Shown here piece after piece: positions 61,239 to 64,000 of a DNA stretch of 64,000 nucleotides. Source of the DNA: UBA2231 sp964415175 (GTDB lineage: Bacteria > Elusimicrobiota > Elusimicrobia > Elusimicrobiales > UBA9959); NCBI GenBank assembly GCA_964415175.1, contig CAYPYG010000009.1:18706-82705 (forward strand), in the 5' to 3' direction. The notes beneath the pieces were generated by a model, which saw nothing but the letters and a program-made list of their open reading frames with translations, was not told the origin of the DNA and made no database searches. Made by a program: the position numbers and the translations under genes. The stretch's first letter is position 1. The number at the start of each line of letters is the position of its first letter.

Positions 61239-62412
61239 CCCGCAGCCCCTGCACCTGCTCGACGTCCTGATCGTCGACGACGAGGCCGGCATGCGCGCGG
61301 GCGCCGAGCGCTCGCTGGAGGGCTTCACCGTGGCGCTGCCGGACTTCGGAGAGACCGTCGCCTTCTCGGTGCGCTCGGCCTCCACCGGCTCGGAGGCGCT
61401 GGAGGAACTCGGGGCCCGCGCGCCCGACATCGTATTGCTCGACTACAAGCTGCCCGATATGACCGGCATAGACGTGCTGGCCGCCGCCCCGGGCGCGCCC
61501 GATTTCCTGACGATAATGATCACCGCCTTCGCCTCGCTGGAAGTGGCCGTCACGGCCACCAAGCGCGGCGCCTTCGACTTCCTGGCCAAGCCCTTCACTC
61601 CGGAGGAACTCCGGGCGACGGTGACCAAGGCCGCGCGCAGCATCTACCTGCAGCGCAAGGCGCGCAGGCTGGAGGAGGAGAAGCGCCAGGTGCGCTTCGA
61701 GTTCATCCGCGTCCTGGCGCACGAGCTGAAATCCCCTCTGGCCGCCGTCGAGGGATACATGCACCTGATGAAGGAGCGCATGAAAGGCCCCGAGCTGGAG
61801 GCCTACGACCAGATGATAGAGCGCAGCGTGCTCCGGATAGGCGGCATGCGCAAGCTGGTCATGGACCTGCTCGACCTCACCCGGCTGGAATCCGGCCGGA
61901 AGAAGCGGGCGATAGAGACGGTGGACCTCTCCCGCTCGGCCGCGCTGGCGGCCGACGCGGTGTCCGCCATGGCCGCGGCCAGGAAAGTCGAGGTCCGCGT
62001 GGACGCTCCCGCCTCCCTGCCGCTCAGGGCCGACCCGGGCGAGGTGGACATGATCTTCTCCAATCTCCTGACCAACGCCGTCAAGTACAACAAGGAGGGG
62101 GGCCGCGCCGTCCTGGAACTGAAGGCGGCGGAGCCGGGAAAGGTCTCGGTGCGCTGCTCCGACACCGGCATCGGCATGACGGAAGAGGAACTTTCGAGAC
62201 TTTTCGGGGAGTTCGTGCGGATGAAGAACGAGCATACCCGCGGCATAGACGGCAGCGGTCTGGGCCTTTCGATCTTGAAGAAAGTCGTGGCGCTTTACGG
62301 GGGGGAAGTCAGGGCGAGTTCCAGGTACGGGGAGGGTACGTCCTTCGAGCTGACGCTCCGGGACGCCGAAACACCGGCGGCGGAAACCGATCCGTCGCTC
62401 AAGGGCGCCTGA
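61231..62412 (+). CDS. hybrid response regulator-histidine kinase
   Basis: A 393-residue protein with an N-terminal receiver (VDDEAGMRAG pocket, phosphoacceptor Asp in IVLLDYKLPD, TAFASLE, Lys in FLAKPFTPEE), a short coiled linker, HisKA with His164 in VLAHELKSPLAAV, and the ATPase domain (NLLTNAVKYN, DTGIGM, GSGLGLSILKKV). The receiver-first order suggests that it accepts phosphate from the upstream kinase and relays or modulates it. It has no membrane segment, so it acts in the cytoplasm. It overlaps the preceding response regulator gene (ATGACTGA). Confidence 0.9.
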   Translation: MTDPQPLHLLDVLIVDDEAGMRAGAERSLEGFTVALPDFGETVAFSVRSASTGSEALEELGARAPDIVLLDYKLPDMTGIDVLAAAPGAPDFLTIMITAFASLEVAVTATKRGAFDFLAKPFTPEELRATVTKAARSIYLQRKARRLEEEKRQVRFEFIRVLAHELKSPLAAVEGYMHLMKERMKGPELEAYDQMIERSVLRIGGMRKLVMDLLDLTRLESGRKKRAIETVDLSRSAALAADAVSAMAAARKVEVRVDAPASLPLRADPGEVDMIFSNLLTNAVKYNKEGGRAVLELKAAEPGKVSVRCSDTGIGMTEEELSRLFGEFVRMKNEHTRGIDGSGLGLSILKKVVALYGGEVRASSRYGEGTSFELTLRDAETPAAETDPSLKGA

Positions 62413-62431
62413 CGCCCTTACTGGAGGCAGC

Positions 62432-63913
62432 ATGGGACCCGTGAAGGTCAACGCCGGCTCTTACGAGGGCTGGCTCGATAAGGCGGGGGCGGACTTCATC
62501 GACGACGCCGCGCTCAGGGCCGCGCTCTCCGCCCCGGCGCCCGCCCCCGGGCGCGTCAGGGAGATACTGGCCCGCTCGCTCGAAGTGTCGGAAGCGCTGC
62601 CGCCGGAGGACACCGCCGCGCTGCTGGCCGTCGAGGACCCGGAGCTCCTGGAAGAGATGTTCGGGGCGGCCCGCGCCGTCAAGAAGAAGGTCTACGACAA
62701 CCGGGTGGTGACCTTCGCCCCGCTCTACGCCGCCAATTCCTGCGTCAACAACTGCCTCTACTGCGGCTTCCGCACCGGCAATCGCCGGGCCGCGCGCCGC
62801 ATGCTTTCCGCCGAGGAGATAAAGGCCGAAGCCGGGGCGCTGGCGGGCCGCATAGGTCACAAGCGTCTCATCTTCGTCACCGGCGAACACCCTTCGACCG
62901 GCGCGGATTATATAGCGGAGGCCCTGCGGACCATATACTCCGTCAAGGTCCCGACGCGGCGCGGCTTCGGCCAGATACGCCGCGTCAACGTCAACGCCGC
63001 GCCTATGACCGTGCCGGACCTGCGCAAGCTCAAGGAGGCCGGCATCGGCACCTACCAGGTCTTCCAGGAGACCTATGACCGCGCGCTTTACTCCCGCCTG
63101 CATCCCGGCGACACGCCCAAGGCCGACTATCGCTGGCGGCTCTACGTCATGCACCGCGCCTTCGAGGCCGGCATCGACGACGTGGCCCTGGGCGCCCTGT
63201 TCGGGCTGAACCCCGACTGGAAGTTCGAGGTGATGGGGCTGGTCGCGCACGCCCGCGAACTCGAGGCCAGGTTCGGGATCGGCCCGCACACCATCTCCTT
63301 CCCGCGGCTGGAGAGCGCCGACGGCACCGCGCTGCCGGCCGAAAGCCTCCGCAATGTCCCCGACGAGGCCTTCCGCCGCCTTGTCGCCGTTCTGCGGCTC
63401 AGCGTGCCCTACGCCGGCATGATAGTCACGGCCCGCGAGCGCCCGGAGGTCATCCGGTCGGTGATACCGATGTGCACGCAGCGCGACGCCAGCACCCGCA
63501 TAGGCATAGGCGCCTATTCCGACCGCTACGCCGGGCAGGAAGCCGAGCGCCAGCAGTTCCTGCTCGGCGACACGCGCTCGCTCGACGAGGTGATAGGCGA
63601 GCTGGCCGAGATGGGGCATATCACCAGTTTCTGCACCTCGGGCTATCGCTGCGGCCGCACCGGCGACCATATCATGAAGCTGCTCAAGAGCGGGCACGAG
63701 AGCCGCTTCTGCAAGCTCAACGCGGTGCTGACCTTCCGCGAATGGCTGGACGATTTCGCCTCGGACGCGACGAAGGCCAAGGGCGAGGCCCTGATAGAGA
63801 AGGAGATAGCCGAGATCAAGGCCCGCTCGGCGCATTTCCCGCCGGAGACGGTGAAGCTGCTCGACAGCTATTACGCCCGCATCGGCGGCGGGGAGCGCGA
63901 CCTGTGCTTTTAA
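62432..63913 (+). CDS. hydG: [FeFe] hydrogenase H-cluster maturase HydG (radical SAM)
   Basis: A 493-residue HydG. The radical SAM motif is CVNNCLYC (Cys104, Cys108, Cys111) in a ThiH-like barrel, followed by FVTGEHPSTGADYIAEA, YQVFQETYDRALY and VALGALFGLNPDWKFEV. The C-terminal second cluster motif CTSGYRCGRTGD completes the enzyme that splits tyrosine into CO and cyanide for the H-cluster. Shine-Dalgarno TGGAGG lies four bases upstream. HydE and HydF, which are also required, are not in the window. Its place at the end of the hydrogenase operon fits co-expression with HydA. Confidence 0.96.
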   Translation: MGPVKVNAGSYEGWLDKAGADFIDDAALRAALSAPAPAPGRVREILARSLEVSEALPPEDTAALLAVEDPELLEEMFGAARAVKKKVYDNRVVTFAPLYAANSCVNNCLYCGFRTGNRRAARRMLSAEEIKAEAGALAGRIGHKRLIFVTGEHPSTGADYIAEALRTIYSVKVPTRRGFGQIRRVNVNAAPMTVPDLRKLKEAGIGTYQVFQETYDRALYSRLHPGDTPKADYRWRLYVMHRAFEAGIDDVALGALFGLNPDWKFEVMGLVAHARELEARFGIGPHTISFPRLESADGTALPAESLRNVPDEAFRRLVAVLRLSVPYAGMIVTARERPEVIRSVIPMCTQRDASTRIGIGAYSDRYAGQEAERQQFLLGDTRSLDEVIGELAEMGHITSFCTSGYRCGRTGDHIMKLLKSGHESRFCKLNAVLTFREWLDDFASDATKAKGEALIEKEIAEIKARSAHFPPETVKLLDSYYARIGGGERDLCF

Positions 63914-63934
63914 AGGAAAGTCTTCGCGCCGCGC

Positions 63935-64000
63935 CCCGCTATAATTCGGGAAACAATGGGGGTGGCGGCGGATTCGCGGAGAAAAACCGTCCGGAGCCGC
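63935..64000 (+). repeat. structured repeat element, copy 2 (cut by the window end)
   Basis: From ACAATGGGGG (63953) to the window end, 48 bases are identical to copy 1 (from 4977). The preceding CCCG/CGGG hairpin is kept, with a loop containing TATAAT (63940-63945). The orientation is the same as copy 1. It begins 22 bases after hydG. Confidence 0.7.

Overview
This window comes from a high-GC, Gram-negative, strictly anaerobic or fermentative bacterium. The envelope genes show an outer membrane: a TolC channel with an RND pump, a TonB-dependent receptor and two lipoproteins. The energy genes show anaerobic metabolism: pyruvate:ferredoxin oxidoreductase, the electron-bifurcating transhydrogenase NfnAB, and a bifurcating [FeFe] hydrogenase HydABC with HydG and the NADH sensor Rex. 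The mix would fit Elusimicrobiota, but that is a low-confidence guess from gene content alone. No phage, IS element, CRISPR array or rRNA was seen.

Layout. 1-4.1 kb: TolC (cut by the window edge) and an RND pump. 4.1-11 kb: a lipoprotein hydrolase, a structured repeat, a DUF4105 protein, a frameshifted DUF3015 gene, nfnB-nfnA and an unknown membrane protein. 11.1-14.7 kb: nifJ. 14.9-16.7 kb: two paralogous secreted proteins. 16.8-18.4 kb: a PAS / membrane protein / DnaJ-like operon. 18.5-19.1 kb: a tRNA-Asn gene split in its anticodon by a 533-nt group I intron that carries an HNH endonuclease ORF. 19.3-23.7 kb: ssb, a secreted M28 peptidase, two secreted endonuclease I paralogues and a MarC-like protein. 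23.8-28.2 kb: two DEAD-box helicases and a beta-CASP nuclease. 28.2-34.3 kb: two CrtI/CrtN-type desaturases flanking an aldehyde dehydrogenase (C30-carotenoid-like), then an NCS2-type permease. 34.3-38.2 kb: small envelope genes. 38.2-41.1 kb: a four-gene GlpA-like / 41-residue / flavoprotein / DUF1667 operon. 41.3-47.2 kb: a TonB receptor, a periplasmic binding protein, a histidine kinase, a response regulator and a GAF protein. 47.2-53.3 kb: MFS, MsrB, MntP, a repeat protein and the TIGR03546/TIGR03545 pair. 53.4-63.9 kb: a hydrogenase operon holding a response regulator, rex, hydC, hydB, hydA, an H-cluster-like sensor kinase, two more signalling proteins and hydG.

How the genes fit together. 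PFOR makes reduced ferredoxin from pyruvate. NfnAB exchanges electrons among NADH, ferredoxin and NADPH. HydABC can release them as H2. Rex, with a dense cluster of TAACG operators in front of its own operon, would tie hydrogenase expression to the NADH/NAD+ ratio, and the fused hydrogenase-like kinase probably adds redox or H2 sensing.

Regulation. About ten genes have a -10-like hexamer ending only a few bases before the ATG and no Shine-Dalgarno, which suggests widespread leaderless transcription. Perfect TTGAC-N4-GTCAA palindromes (FNR/CRP type) lie in front of the secreted-protein, peptidase and endonuclease genes. Three genes are each broken by one missing C in a C4 run, which looks like a homopolymer sequencing or assembly error, or phase variation.
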